Assembly: GCF_037975245.1 (NCBI RefSeq)
Contig: NC_092567.1
Coordinates: 19,412,876 to 19,476,875, forward strand
Source of the DNA: Apostichopus japonicus
Lineage: Eukaryota; Echinodermata; Holothuroidea; Aspidochirotida; Stichopodidae
Direction of reading: 5' to 3'
Length of the DNA: 64,000 bases
Each line of letters opens with the position of its first letter. Positions within the stretch are counted from its first letter, which is position 1. The notes under the pieces were generated by a model that had not been told where the DNA came from, made no database searches, and was given only the letters and a program-made list of their open reading frames with translations. The translations under genes and the position numbers were made by a program. Shown here piece by piece: positions 1-12,200 of the stretch.

Positions 1-131
1 GGACTATATGACACCACCCTCTCTACTATAAGCTTGATCTGTAACCTGGACTATATGACAGCACCCTTTCTACTATAAAGCTTGATCTGTAACCTGGACT
101 ATATGACAGTACCCTCTCCACTATAAGCTAG
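1..131. repeat. 47-bp tandem repeat
   Basis: About 2.7 copies of a unit starting ggactatatgaca and ending gatctgtaacct, directly abutting the window edge, so the array may be longer. It lies in a BMAL intron. Confidence 0.85.
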
Positions 132-145
132 GAGTGTGTACGCAC

Positions 146-245
146 CTTTCCAACACCTCTTCTGCAATCTTCCATCCTATCTGGACACCTGCAGGATGTA
201 GGTTGCATGGCACGCCCAGAACATCTTGTAGCACAGATTGCACAC
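146..245 (-). CDS. ARNTL: BMAL C-terminal exon
   Basis: It encodes [19 protein letters not shown] and [13 protein letters not shown], aligning with the vertebrate GKIGRMIAEEIME segment after PAS-B. Donor GAAAG|GTGCGT; acceptor TTCAAG fits the upstream phase. Remaining exons lie outside the window. Confidence 0.82.
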
Positions 246-3200
246 CTTGAAGGAAAACGAATTGAGTAACTTTCAGAAAGGGGTTGCCAGGGCTGGTGGA
301 ACCAGGATTTAAAAAGGTAGTGGAATTGGCCCTAGGGTCCATGAAGCCCCCCCTTTCCTTCCCTCCACAAAAAAAATAACATTTTAGATGGCAAATGGTG
401 CATCCTGAGGCATACTCAGACTTTCAAGTAGGTACACAATTAGGTCTTAAAGTACAGTTAATGCTAAATAACTGCTTTGAAGTTTTTGTGAGGTTTAAAA
501 AGAGGGCATGTAGTCCCCCCCCCCCCCCGTCCCCCTGGATCTGTACCTTGCAGCCTAAAAGAGTGTCTTTAGGCACATCATTAGTTTTGTTATGTTGAAG
601 CCTGGGTTGTACTGCTATACCAATAGTTTAAGGTTTGCAAAATATGGCTCATCAATGTAAGTGGCTGGACTACTTAGTCTAACACACAGACTGAAGGTGG
701 GGAGGTAGGCTGACTACTTTCCACAGGATCAGAGGTATATAGAAAGCATCCAATGAACAACAGGCCCTAGAATTCACAAATATAGCCACATGCTCTAAAA
801 TGAAAGTGCTTGAACCATCTAGCTCAAATCAAGTCCTCATTTGACATTTTTCATGAATTCAAACACACATCAGTACTGTATAGGCTTATGAGAGGAGACC
901 AATAATATTTGCTGATAATGAGCAGTATGGTAAGGTTTATGTTAGGAATGAAAATCGTGTAGATACTTTGACTGATGATCGTTCATCAACTTAGAATGTG
1001 TTGATTTTATCGTTTTTTTAATGTCTGACTGGCAGAAAAATACGAGGGTATTTTATTTTACAGGCAAACTGCAAAATCTTCTAGCATTACGCCACAAAAA
1101 AGAGCCCAAAGTTTCAAGGTCTGAAAACGAAATCGAAAATGCAATTCCTAGCGGGAAGTTCAGTCATTTCCAAATCGTGCTCTTTAAAATTTTTCCATGT
1201 GGGATTAAATTTGAAAATAAAATACAAATCATATTTATTCCATTTTTACGACTTTTTTTTCAAAAAGGAGGCCTGAAACCCACCATATCCTGTCATTTCA
1301 AAGGGTGTGAAGACTTGCACACAAAGAAACGTCTCATGCCGGTTATCTGACCTAGTTTCGAATGAGGTGTAACAGAAGTGTTAGACACCACCATCGATCC
1401 CAGAAAATACACACACAGCTTGCTACCATCGGTAATTAGACACTAGTGTACAGTCAATACATACAGCTACGGTCAATACCCACAGCACAGTGTACATAGC
1501 AGCGATGGACATCTCAGGTCCAGCTAAAGATATTAAGGTATCACGTTTCACTACTGTCTGCATTTTGTAGCGACACGAACAAAACATCACTTGCAAGCAA
1601 CGGAAAGTTAACTTTTTTTAGATGGCCGCACGCGGTTTGGGGCGAGTCTTCAATGCCTTTTAACACTCACCTATATCGCCTAAAATGTTTTCAACCACTG
1701 TACGTCCATCGTTGGTCTTGTCACTTTTATTAGACGTCCCATTCGATTCGTCTGGGTCTCTGTTACCGGAAAAATAAAATGCCCCAAAATTAAATAATGG
1801 CGAGAATCACAATTGAACAACTTTGTTATTACAGTAATATAGCAAGTATTTTGTCTGGAGATAGTGTCTGGATAAAGAATCTGGATATAGTTTCTGGATA
1901 TAGTGTCTGGATATAGCGTTGGGATATAGTGTCTGGATATAGTGCCTAGATATAGCGCCTGGATACAGCGTCTGAATATAGTGTTGGGATAGTGTCTGGA
2001 TATAGGGCCTAGATATAGTGTCTGGATATAGCGCCTGGATTTAGTGTCTGGTTATAGCATCTGGATATAGTGTCTGGATATAGTGCCTAGATATAGCGCC
2101 TGGCTACAGCGTCTAAATATAGTGTTGGGATATAGTGTCTGGATATAGGGCCTAGATATAGTGTCTGGATATAGCGCCTGGATACAGTGTCTGGATATAG
2201 GGCCTAGATATAGCGCCTGGATACACCTTCTGGATATAGTGTTGGGATAGTGTCTGGATATAGGGCCTAGATATAGTGTCTGGTTATAGCATCTGGATAT
2301 AGTGTCTGGATATAGTGCCTAGATATAGCGCCTGGATACAGCGTCTAAATATAATGTTGGGATATAGTGTCTGGATATAGGGCCTAGATATAGTGTCTGG
2401 ATATAGCGCCTGGATACAGTGTCTGGATATAGGGCCTAGATATAGCGCCTGGATACACCTTCTGGATATAGTGTTGGGATAGTGTCTGGATATAGGGCCT
2501 AGATATAGTGTCTGGATATAGCATCTGGATATAGTGTCTGGATATAGTGCCTAGATATAGTGCCTGGATACAGTGTCTGGATATAGGGCCTAGATATAGT
2601 GTCTGGATATAGCGCCTGGATACAGTGTCTGGATATAGTGTTGGGATAGTGTCTGGATATAGGGCCTAGATATAGTGTCTGGATATAGCATCTGGATATA
2701 GTGTCTGGATATAGCGCCTGGATACAGTGTCTGGATATAGGGCCTAGATATAGCGCCTGGATACACCTTCTGGATATAGTGTTGGGATAGTGTCTGGATA
2801 TAGGGCCTAGATATAGCGTCTGGTTATAGCATCTGGATATAGTGTTGGGATATAGTGTCTGGATATAGGGCCTAGATAAAGTGTCTGGATATAGCATCTG
2901 CATATAGTGTCTGGATATAGTGTCTGGATATAGTGCCTAGATATAGAGCCTGGATACAACGTCTGGATATAGCGTTTAGATATAGTGTCTGGATATAGGG
3001 CCTAGATACAGCGTCTGGATATAGTGTTGGGATATAGCGCCTGGATATAGTGTCTGGATATAGGGCCTAGATACAGCGTCTGGATATAGTGTTGGGATAT
3101 AGCGCCTGGATATAGTGTCTGGATATAGTGTCTGGATATAGTGTCTGGATATAGGGCCTGGATATAGCATCTGGATATATCGTCTGGATATAGCGTCTGG

Positions 3201-6200
3201 ATATAGCATTTAGATATAGTGTAGGTCAGGGCTCAAATTGAGCATTGAGATGGACAAGGCAATTTTTAGGGCAAGTCAGAAATTGCATTGGGTTTTCATT
3301 GAATAGGCAAGGCAAAACAACAAGTTTTCACCTGCCAAACCAGCACCGAGGTATTTTTGGTTATAAGTGATATAAAATATGCTTGACGTAGCATATTCTC
3401 AGTAGCTTAACTCAAATTGAGTTGTAGCTGTGAACTGAGTGAAATTAAGGCAATAAATCAAGAGATTCCATTCTAAGCCACAGATACAGGGTGATGCAGT
3501 GTTTTAACATATGTTTAGAATCTCATTAGGTTAATTGGAATCCTGGTGAGGATGTGGAGTTGGTGAAAGTTGGAAATAATTCAAGAGATTCTATTCCAAG
3601 CCGCAGATGGTCTTAGTTTACGTATTGAGATAACAATATGCAGAAAGAAAAATAAACACAAAAATGAAGAAAAACAAGAAGAAGAGGAAGAAACATGAAA
3701 ACTCACAAGATCAAAGTATTGGTAGAGACTATGTACTCCACTTCTTTCGTCCAAGGATTACGAAAGCAGAACAATTTGGACTTGAATTTGAGAAAAGAAC
3801 CATTTTTAGCACGAAATCTGTATACTTTTGTTTCGACCTTCTCCTTCTTCAATAAGACTGTCGAGAGAGGACAAAGACAGAGTGAGAGACAAGAGAAAGA
3901 TAAATACATCAGAGGGTGGAAGTACCTCTAATATTGAGACAGGAAGGGAACATCTGTTATCACAATTGATGATGGATCAGAATCTTAGGGTTGAATGTTT
4001 GTACATTGCGATAGAAATAGGGCATTTTGCGTCCATGTCAAATCTTCTGTCTCTTCTATGGTTTTTCAAGATATTCATCTGCAGTATACTGTTAAATGTC
4101 GGAAAATGTACTATGACAGCAAAAAGCAGTCTAAGCCAACGTCAGATAATACTTAAAGCAGCATTTTGCCTCCTTTTTAATGATTTTTCTCAACCTCACT
4201 GACTCCAATATGCCATAACGACAAACATAACTAGCTTATCTATTTAAATCTTACTTCAAATGGTGGCATAAAAGTCGAAAAATTTGCAACTTTCAACTTT
4301 GTTTATCTCCAAGATATTTTCCGTTGGGATCCCAATAAACCTTGCCCATAATATGAATATTTAAACACTACGAGCGTCATTGACCAATACGTAATACAAC
4401 ACCATGCCTTATTTGTGTACAGTCTATATGGCAGTTGTACCAGGCAGTTCCATAACAACTCCCTGGTTGTACCAACGCAAAGTCTTGAATCTATTTTTAG
4501 CAACGGCTCATAACTAAACCTGCATCTCTGATTGGTTGAACTCTGAGTGGGTTTGGGGGAATTGTATGCGATTAATTTTAAATGTTGAATTTGTCGTGGA
4601 CACTTTTCTCATTATCTGCAAATATCCTTAATTACTCGCCAATTAACGTTGTTGGCAGGGAGAAACTTGGCTAATATCTTAGTTTGCTGTTATGTGATTG
4701 ATATAAGTAAAAAACTTGATGGACATATCAAAAAAAAGTAGAAAACGGCGACCAAACGCAAAATGCTGCTTTAAAGGAAGAGGTTCTCACCTGCGTAATG
4801 ATTTTCAGCCATCTGCTTGATATCACCGACGTGGATGTATTCATAACAGGATGTACCTAATAACTCTTGAGGTAGATATCCCAAAATGGATGTTGCTCTA
4901 AACAAGATTTAAAAGAAAAAGAAATTATAAAAAAAAAAAAAAATTATCACATGGTTCTCATGCTTGTGAACAAATAAAATGTCAGACTTTTTTCATGACC
5001 AAAAACATGTTTTCCAGTTTGCTACAACAGGAATTTATTACCTGGTTCCCCATGTTTTCAAACAAATAAAAATTCCACACATTTTCAAGAATAGAAAACA
5101 TGTTTTACAGTTTACCATAAAAGCCTAACAACTCATTTGGAACTAATGTATAGGTCACTTATTGCAGACCCTTACAATTGCAACTTGTGTTTAAAAGTGT
5201 TGCTAATTCCTATCGTTAAAATGGCTTCAGTAAGATGTTCAAGCAACCAAAAACACGGCATTCCATAATGTAACATTTCACCACAGTTTGTTCTATGCCA
5301 TTAGCTTTATCGCACATCTTAAACGCTAAATGCTCAAGTCTTAGTATAGTGTACTAGTCTAGGCCTAGCTGTAATATCCAACACATCATAGAATCGTTAG
5401 GCTACACGCATTGTCTCTGCTTAATTGCATAAAGGCTAGGAGAGAAAATTACAATCTTTGGAACAGATATATTAATACTTGATCACTCCAGCCTATTTTT
5501 ATTACTTATCAAGATGCCTGCTAACAAGAAGAATTGTTCAAATCAGGATTTAATCTCACTTTTCCAGAATTAATTTCAAAATGCCTAAAAAATTAAGGAC
5601 TTTCAAGTGTCAGGTTTTCAAACTTTCTGGACTGCATGTGATTTTTCCTGTTTTCCAGACTGTGTGATTTTCCTGTTTTCCAGACTTCATGTGGAGGGGG
5701 GGGGGGGGGAGATGGTGGTATAAATACAACTAATTGCTGTTATACATCTATCAAAACAACATCATTGATGATGGTATCGAACCTTTGATCTACAAATGTG
5801 AATTTGCCATCCATAGCTTGTCTGGATACAAATTGATAACAAGCCTCTTGCCCGCCTCCTGGAGGGTGACCCATCTCGTGGACGTCTTGTGTAGTCTGAG
5901 AAAGAGACAGACGTAAGAAATAAATTGTATGAACCATATAAAAAGCACAAAGAAATTATCAGTAAACCTTTCAAAAGAACACGTCAAATGAAAAAGCTGA
6001 TGTATTAATCAAACCCATTTTATGTGCAAGTATATTTCCCCACTAAATGGCACCATTTTATTTTGGTACAGTCGACTTGGAGCAGTCGACTTAAAACCAG
6101 TGGAGTGCATCTGAAATTTTCATGGTCAGCAAGGTACTGTCCAGTGTTAAGTTATACAAATATATCAAGACAGGTTAAAAGCTAAGAACAATTTGAAGGG

Positions 6201-9200
6201 GTTGTTTTGTCTGTTCTTTACAATGGACAAACAGTTAAGTAGCTGATATAAGTTTACCTGAACAAAAAAGTAATTGGGACAGTGAGTGATATGACCCGAG
6301 CCTTTTTCTTTACTTAAGAGAGAGACTCGCAACTTAACTTCAAATTTTACAATGCCGTGGTAAAATCACAGAATTCCCAAAGTGCACCATGACTCGCACG
6401 ATGCTGTACTGGATAAAAAAAACTATACTTTACCAAAAGATGGCAGCTGTCTTCTATGTTATGACATCCACCAACAATGAACAGCTAAACCAGAAATGAG
6501 TTTTATAAAAGAAATGTATTCTTCTGTCTACAATTAGCAGAAACATCATAAAACTTATCAACATGAAGAGAGACTAAACCAACAAATTGTTCAAAACCTG
6601 GGACATGTACAGAGGTATAAATTTTTTTGGTTGTTATTATACCTTTGCTATAGCGATGAGACAGCTAAGGGTGCAGCCCTCCGTATCACCTTCCCTTTCG
6701 TTGTCGTATTCCACGCCGATCTGAGATAAGGGCCAGCTCTTGAGATAACCAGTACACTGTATCGTAACATACTTTTTACGATCTGAAATGAAACGTTAAA
6801 TGTTATTTTTTTTCGTTAAATTAAGTCGCAGCAAAGAAAAGTTGTGGTAATATCATTATATTTAAACCATGCGATTAAATATGTCTGCAAGGTTGTAGGG
6901 GAGGGGACAAAGGGGGGTGGGGCAGGGTTGTTACCAGTCAGCAAATGGGTGACAATTCTGATGACACATTACATTCAATGAAATGAGGTAGAAGCTGTAC
7001 ACAGAATAAATTTGATATATTCTATCTTACTTAACACTTCTAGCCAATGCTACTGTAAGACATTCTTTTCTCTATGATTTGGTAGATGTTTATTCCATTT
7101 GCATTCGGCATTCTGCATTCCTTTCATCTGCCATAGCAGTTTAAATCATTTCAGAATTTCAAATTATTTTCCGAGTGCCGAATATTCTGATACGAACGAG
7201 AAAACGGTCGTGGAGTCAGTTCTGACAACTTTGCTACATGGTTATCATATCTCGAAGCCTGTGAGCAGGTAACCATGGAGAGACTGTGAGATTGTTGCTA
7301 AGGCCTTTTTTACCTGGAACATATTTCAATTTCTTCTTGATGTTTGATTGGTCCTCTGTCTTCACGATGCTGTCTTTGGAATGCTGTCGCATCCGACAGA
7401 AGAATGACCTCCTGCTACCAGAGGACAACTGTGGAATGATGGGAGCCACATCAGACTTGACCGGGAGACCAGCTGAGAAATCAAAACAAGATATATAATA
7501 TAGAAAATAACAATAAATAGATGTCATAGCTTAAATAATTGTTATAATTGCAGGCTATGGACTCTATCAGGGATGAGCTTGGGGTAAACAAAAAAATCAC
7601 TGAACTTTGCAAAAATTGCGGTATAGGCTCCAGTTTGCATATGCTACAGTGTGTTAGGATAATAGTTTTTGTCCCCGAGGTAGAAAAGAAATCACGGATA
7701 TTCCGCGAATTCGCGGAAAAAGCTCATGCTTGCTCTATACTGCATTTACAAATGTCTGCAAGTCAGGGCTTGAGGTACCTGTTACCGACGACAACAACTG
7801 CATCGACCCCTTCAAGCTGGGGTTTCCGATTCCAGAGGTGCTCCTCATTATAATAAGGATTGTTTTGCTCTGTGTTAGATTCAGTTGTTTTCCAATTCCT
7901 AAGTAACTACATGGTTAATACAACTTGTCTTTCTATACCACAAACAAATGCCCAAACTTCCACCAAATATAGACTCTAATTTTAAGGCTTGCACAGTTTG
8001 GACAGAAAACCGGTGAGGGAGATACTGCAAGATTATAGATAATATTAATGAGAAACCTGTATAAGACACAGAGGGCAGTAGATCGTTCGAGGAATAGGTC
8101 ACCGGGGCTAGACAGTGCTAAAAAGGTTTACCCGTGACATAGTCGCAAGGGGTGTACAGTACGTGTTAAAAGGTTAGCAGGGCACTCTTGACATGGTTGC
8201 TAAGGGTGTACACTGCTAAAGTTAGGCAGGTTGCTCTTGACAGAGTTGCTAAGGATGTACACTTCAAAAGGTTGCCAGGTCACTCTAGACATGGTTGCTA
8301 AGGGTGTAAAGTGCTAAAAGGTTACCAGGTCACTTTTGACATGGTTGCTAAGGTTGTACACTGCAAAAGGTTGCCAGGTCACTCTAGACATGGTTGCTAA
8401 GGGTGTAAAGTGCTAAAAGGTTACCAGGAGGGTGTACACTTGTAAAGGTTGCCAGGTCACTCTTAACATGGTTGCTAAGGGTGTCAAGTGATAAAAGGTT
8501 ACTAGGTCACTCTTGACAGGGTTGCTAAGGGTGTACACTTCTAAAGGTTGCCAGGTCACTCTTGACAGGGTTGCTAAGGGTGTAAACTGCTAAAAGGTTA
8601 CCAGGTCACTCTTGACAGGGTTACTAAGGGTATAATAGTGCTAAGGTTGTGAGCAGAGAGGTGGGTGATAAGAGATACAGATCTATCCTTCCAACAATAA
8701 TACACATATGTTAAAATTGCTCATCTGTGACACTCACTCTTTGTATCTATAAACCTCTCTCTTGGGGTCAGGTCCGAGGATGACAGTTGTTCCTTGACCT
8801 TTGACATATCTTTTGGATGTAGAATATCAAATAAGCTCTGTCCAATTAAATATTCCTGAAAAATGACGAAGAACAAAAAGTGCAAAAAATAACTAAATAA
8901 ATAAACACAATGGTTCAAAGTATTCAGGATTTAGAAAATAATTTCAAACAATAGCTGATGATTTTCTTATCCAAAAGAGTATATTATTTTTACCTTTTTG
9001 GTTTTAAAGCTCAGATGAAAATGTTATCTCATGTTAAGGACAAGACATTGACAAATCGGGGATTTTACTATGATGAACCTCTCAGAACACATGGGAGGAA
9101 GTCTAATGTCAATCAAAATAGGTTATCTTCAATCAACCATATCTCGTGTTATGGACAAGACATTGACAAATCGGGCATTTTACTATGATGTACCTCTCAG

Positions 9201-12200
9201 AGCACATGGGAGGAAGGTCTAATGTCAGTCAAAATAGGTTATCTTCAATCAACCATATCTCGTGTTATGGACAAGATATTGACAAACAGGGATTTTCAAG
9301 TAACAGTGTGGAATATTTTGGTCTTTCAGATGGTTAGCATGAAACAGCTTACCCTTGATACACAAAGCGTATTGACGACAGATTCTGAAACGTACAGCAT
9401 TCTTCCTCGGTCACAGCTGACTACTACCAGGAAACCTTCAGCGCTCTACATAAATATGAAATATAGAACAAGAACAAGATTTTATTCAACTGATCAACTA
9501 TGCCCATTCTTCCCCCCCCCCCTCCCACCACTGTCACAGGATTCTCTGTGGTATATTTTTGTTAGTGATGGGAACGGGTCTCCCGGGAACCGACCCGAAA
9601 AAATTACAACCCCGTCCAAAGCCTTTACTACCTGATCCCGAACTTTGAATAAATTCACTAACATCATTCTACATTTCAGTTACATTTTTTATTTGAATTA
9701 ATGATTCATCATTTCGTGATATTCCCTTTAAACGTGAAGTGTAAAATTAGTCACAGTTGTGACTATTCCTTCCAGAGAACGTTTTGATCTTCTATATATG
9801 TTTTGTTTACTTTTACATGTGCACAATTTTATGTAAAGCCCAACAAATTCTTTTGAGGAATTCTTCAATCACGCAAACCACATTTTCATGAGCAATTTGT
9901 TCAATGGGTCATTGCACTTTTAGGCTTGAATGGCCATAGAGTTAACACACACTCGCAAGTTATGAAATCGTCTGCTGACTCTGCATCAAGAATCAAACTA
10001 AATGTACAGTTGTCAAAGCCTTTAAACAGACCTCACCTCTAAAATTAGGGACTTTAATTCATCATCCGAAAGGAAGGAAGGTTTATAGTTTGCCTCTTTA
10101 TAAGAACTAGGACAACCTGCAAAAGAACGAATTAAAAACTATATATTCATGACTCATCATTAAGAAACGTGTCTGCCCCTATGTACAGTACACTCTGTAC
10201 GATCTGCAGGACTATATAGTACAAATACATACATAAATATTTGTGAGGCCACCCAGTTGGGACAATTTTTCCTGCTTCAAAGCACTCGTATTGTCAGTAC
10301 GAGCAGTATGAATATCATGTTTCTATCAGATCAAGGTTAGGAACTGTTTGTACTGACAATACCAGTGCTTTAAGAGCATGATATTGGAGTACAGTTTAGA
10401 GAGGTATTAGCATTAGGAAATTGTCCCAACTGACTGGTAAGGTATAAAAAGTAATAAATATTATGAGTTATATGCATTAATAAATATTCATGAGGTATAT
10501 AATATTAATAAATATTCATGATGTATATGGTAGCTGTGTACCGGTGTTCCTTTCAAGCTGTAAATTGATTGCATCTGTGTATATAGTCAGACACTGATGG
10601 GAGGAGTGACTGAGGTCAGTCATTTATTAAACAAAAGGAATGTAAAAGGTCAAAAGATGGTTACATTTGAGATGCAAAACAATTCACAAGATCCATTTCA
10701 TAAAAAATATACACATTCACACTGTGTTTTATACTTTTCTGCATGCCGAGATGAAAAAGATTTAAATTCACCACGTGCATTCAAGTTTTCTTAGACTTTG
10801 AAAGGAGAGGGCAAGGGAGCTTATAAGAATTGGGACGGAGGGGTAACGGTCGGATCCTGGATTTTAAAACGAAGAGGGTGGGGCCATGGGGTTGTTGAAG
10901 CGGACTCCCATTCAGACTGGTCTGTGGGTCCTCTCCAAATGGGACCTGTGCCTGGGTTAAAATGGGGTGGTAGGAGGGAGACAAGGAAAGTACTGTTTCT
11001 TTCATGACAAATACCTCTGATGGTCTTCATGTGTTGCACAGCCATCCGTAGGATGGTCAGTTTATCCAATTTAGACTTCATGGCGTTGCAAGTTGGAATC
11101 ATGCCACTCAACTCCTGTATGTACGTGTTCATCTTCTCTCGTCTCTTCTTCTCGATTGCACTGTGGGTTTGTCTGGTGGTGATGAAATTTGTCAAAGTAA
11201 CATCATCTTCAGTTTTAAAGGATGACTTTAGGCCCCCCCCCCTCCCCAAAAAATAATTGAATTAATTTTGATACAGCGAGTGGTGTTTTTGTTGTAGACC
11301 ATATTAATACACTGCTATCAGTCCAGTTTGTAATTTTCTTTTTAAAAAACTTTTAATTATCTTTTGGAGAAATTACCATTTTCACTGACTGTGTCTGAGG
11401 TTCATCAATTGGCAGTGGCAGCTGGACTATACAGTTGAATACAAGGACCGTTGGGCCGGTTCGGCCCTCAGATGCGACACAAAAATCACCAAATGTCATT
11501 CAAGGATGATGCTCTGTCATATTTATGTCAAAAGTTAAACTTTTCTTCTTTGTTAGTTCCAAAAGGATATTACATTTTTCTTTAGAACACAAAGAGGTAA
11601 CGTTTTACATTTAGGGGCTGCATCGAGGAGTCGATGTAAATTTAGTTGTCATTAATGATATTAATATCTTAATTAATGAGATGAATATCTTACAGGTGAA
11701 TATCTTGGCAAGGGGAACGGTTATGGAAACATTACGTTAAAATTATGCCAACGGGTCATCCTCTGAAGATTCCCCAAAACATTTTGTAGAAAAAAAAAAT
11801 GTATTCTGTCACTTATCAAGAACTGGATTTTCCTTTCAAACCATTTCCAACAAAATTTGAAGTTTTTAACAATGCAACGACCATTGATCTCTACAATCCT
11901 ATCCCCCGGATATATAGACACTCGTTAACTACGGGACATAACATTGAATCCAGTATTACAACAAGGTTGTGGTTATCTCTGTAATCCACGGAATATCATC
12001 AGAATAGGCTTTTATACTTCACGAATGGTAGATATCGGAAAGAGGAGGTGATGGACAATGACCCGGATGATGGTCAAGGGGGGACGCAGGGGGGTTAATA
12101 ATTACCAGTTATTAGGCCAGGTAGATGGGAAGGTGCAATAGTAGAGTCGAGAGAGGTAAGAGAGGAAGGAGCGCAGTCAATCTCTGTTGTAATAACTCAA

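Noticed and set aside
2499-3209. Long minus-strand reading frames encoding a 13-residue repeat rich in YPDTISR-like units
   Set aside because: They are a by-product of the 13-bp minisatellite in a BMAL intron; the repeat unit length keeps one frame open, and there is no splice or start support.
10772-10777. E-box CACGTG inside a BMAL intron
   Set aside because: A six-base match is expected by chance many times in 64 kb; there is no supporting context.
11721-11921. Minus-strand frame near the BMAL bHLH exon, considered as an extra N-terminal exon
   Set aside because: It lacks a matching donor in phase and has no BMAL-like sequence; joining the flanking exons directly keeps phase.
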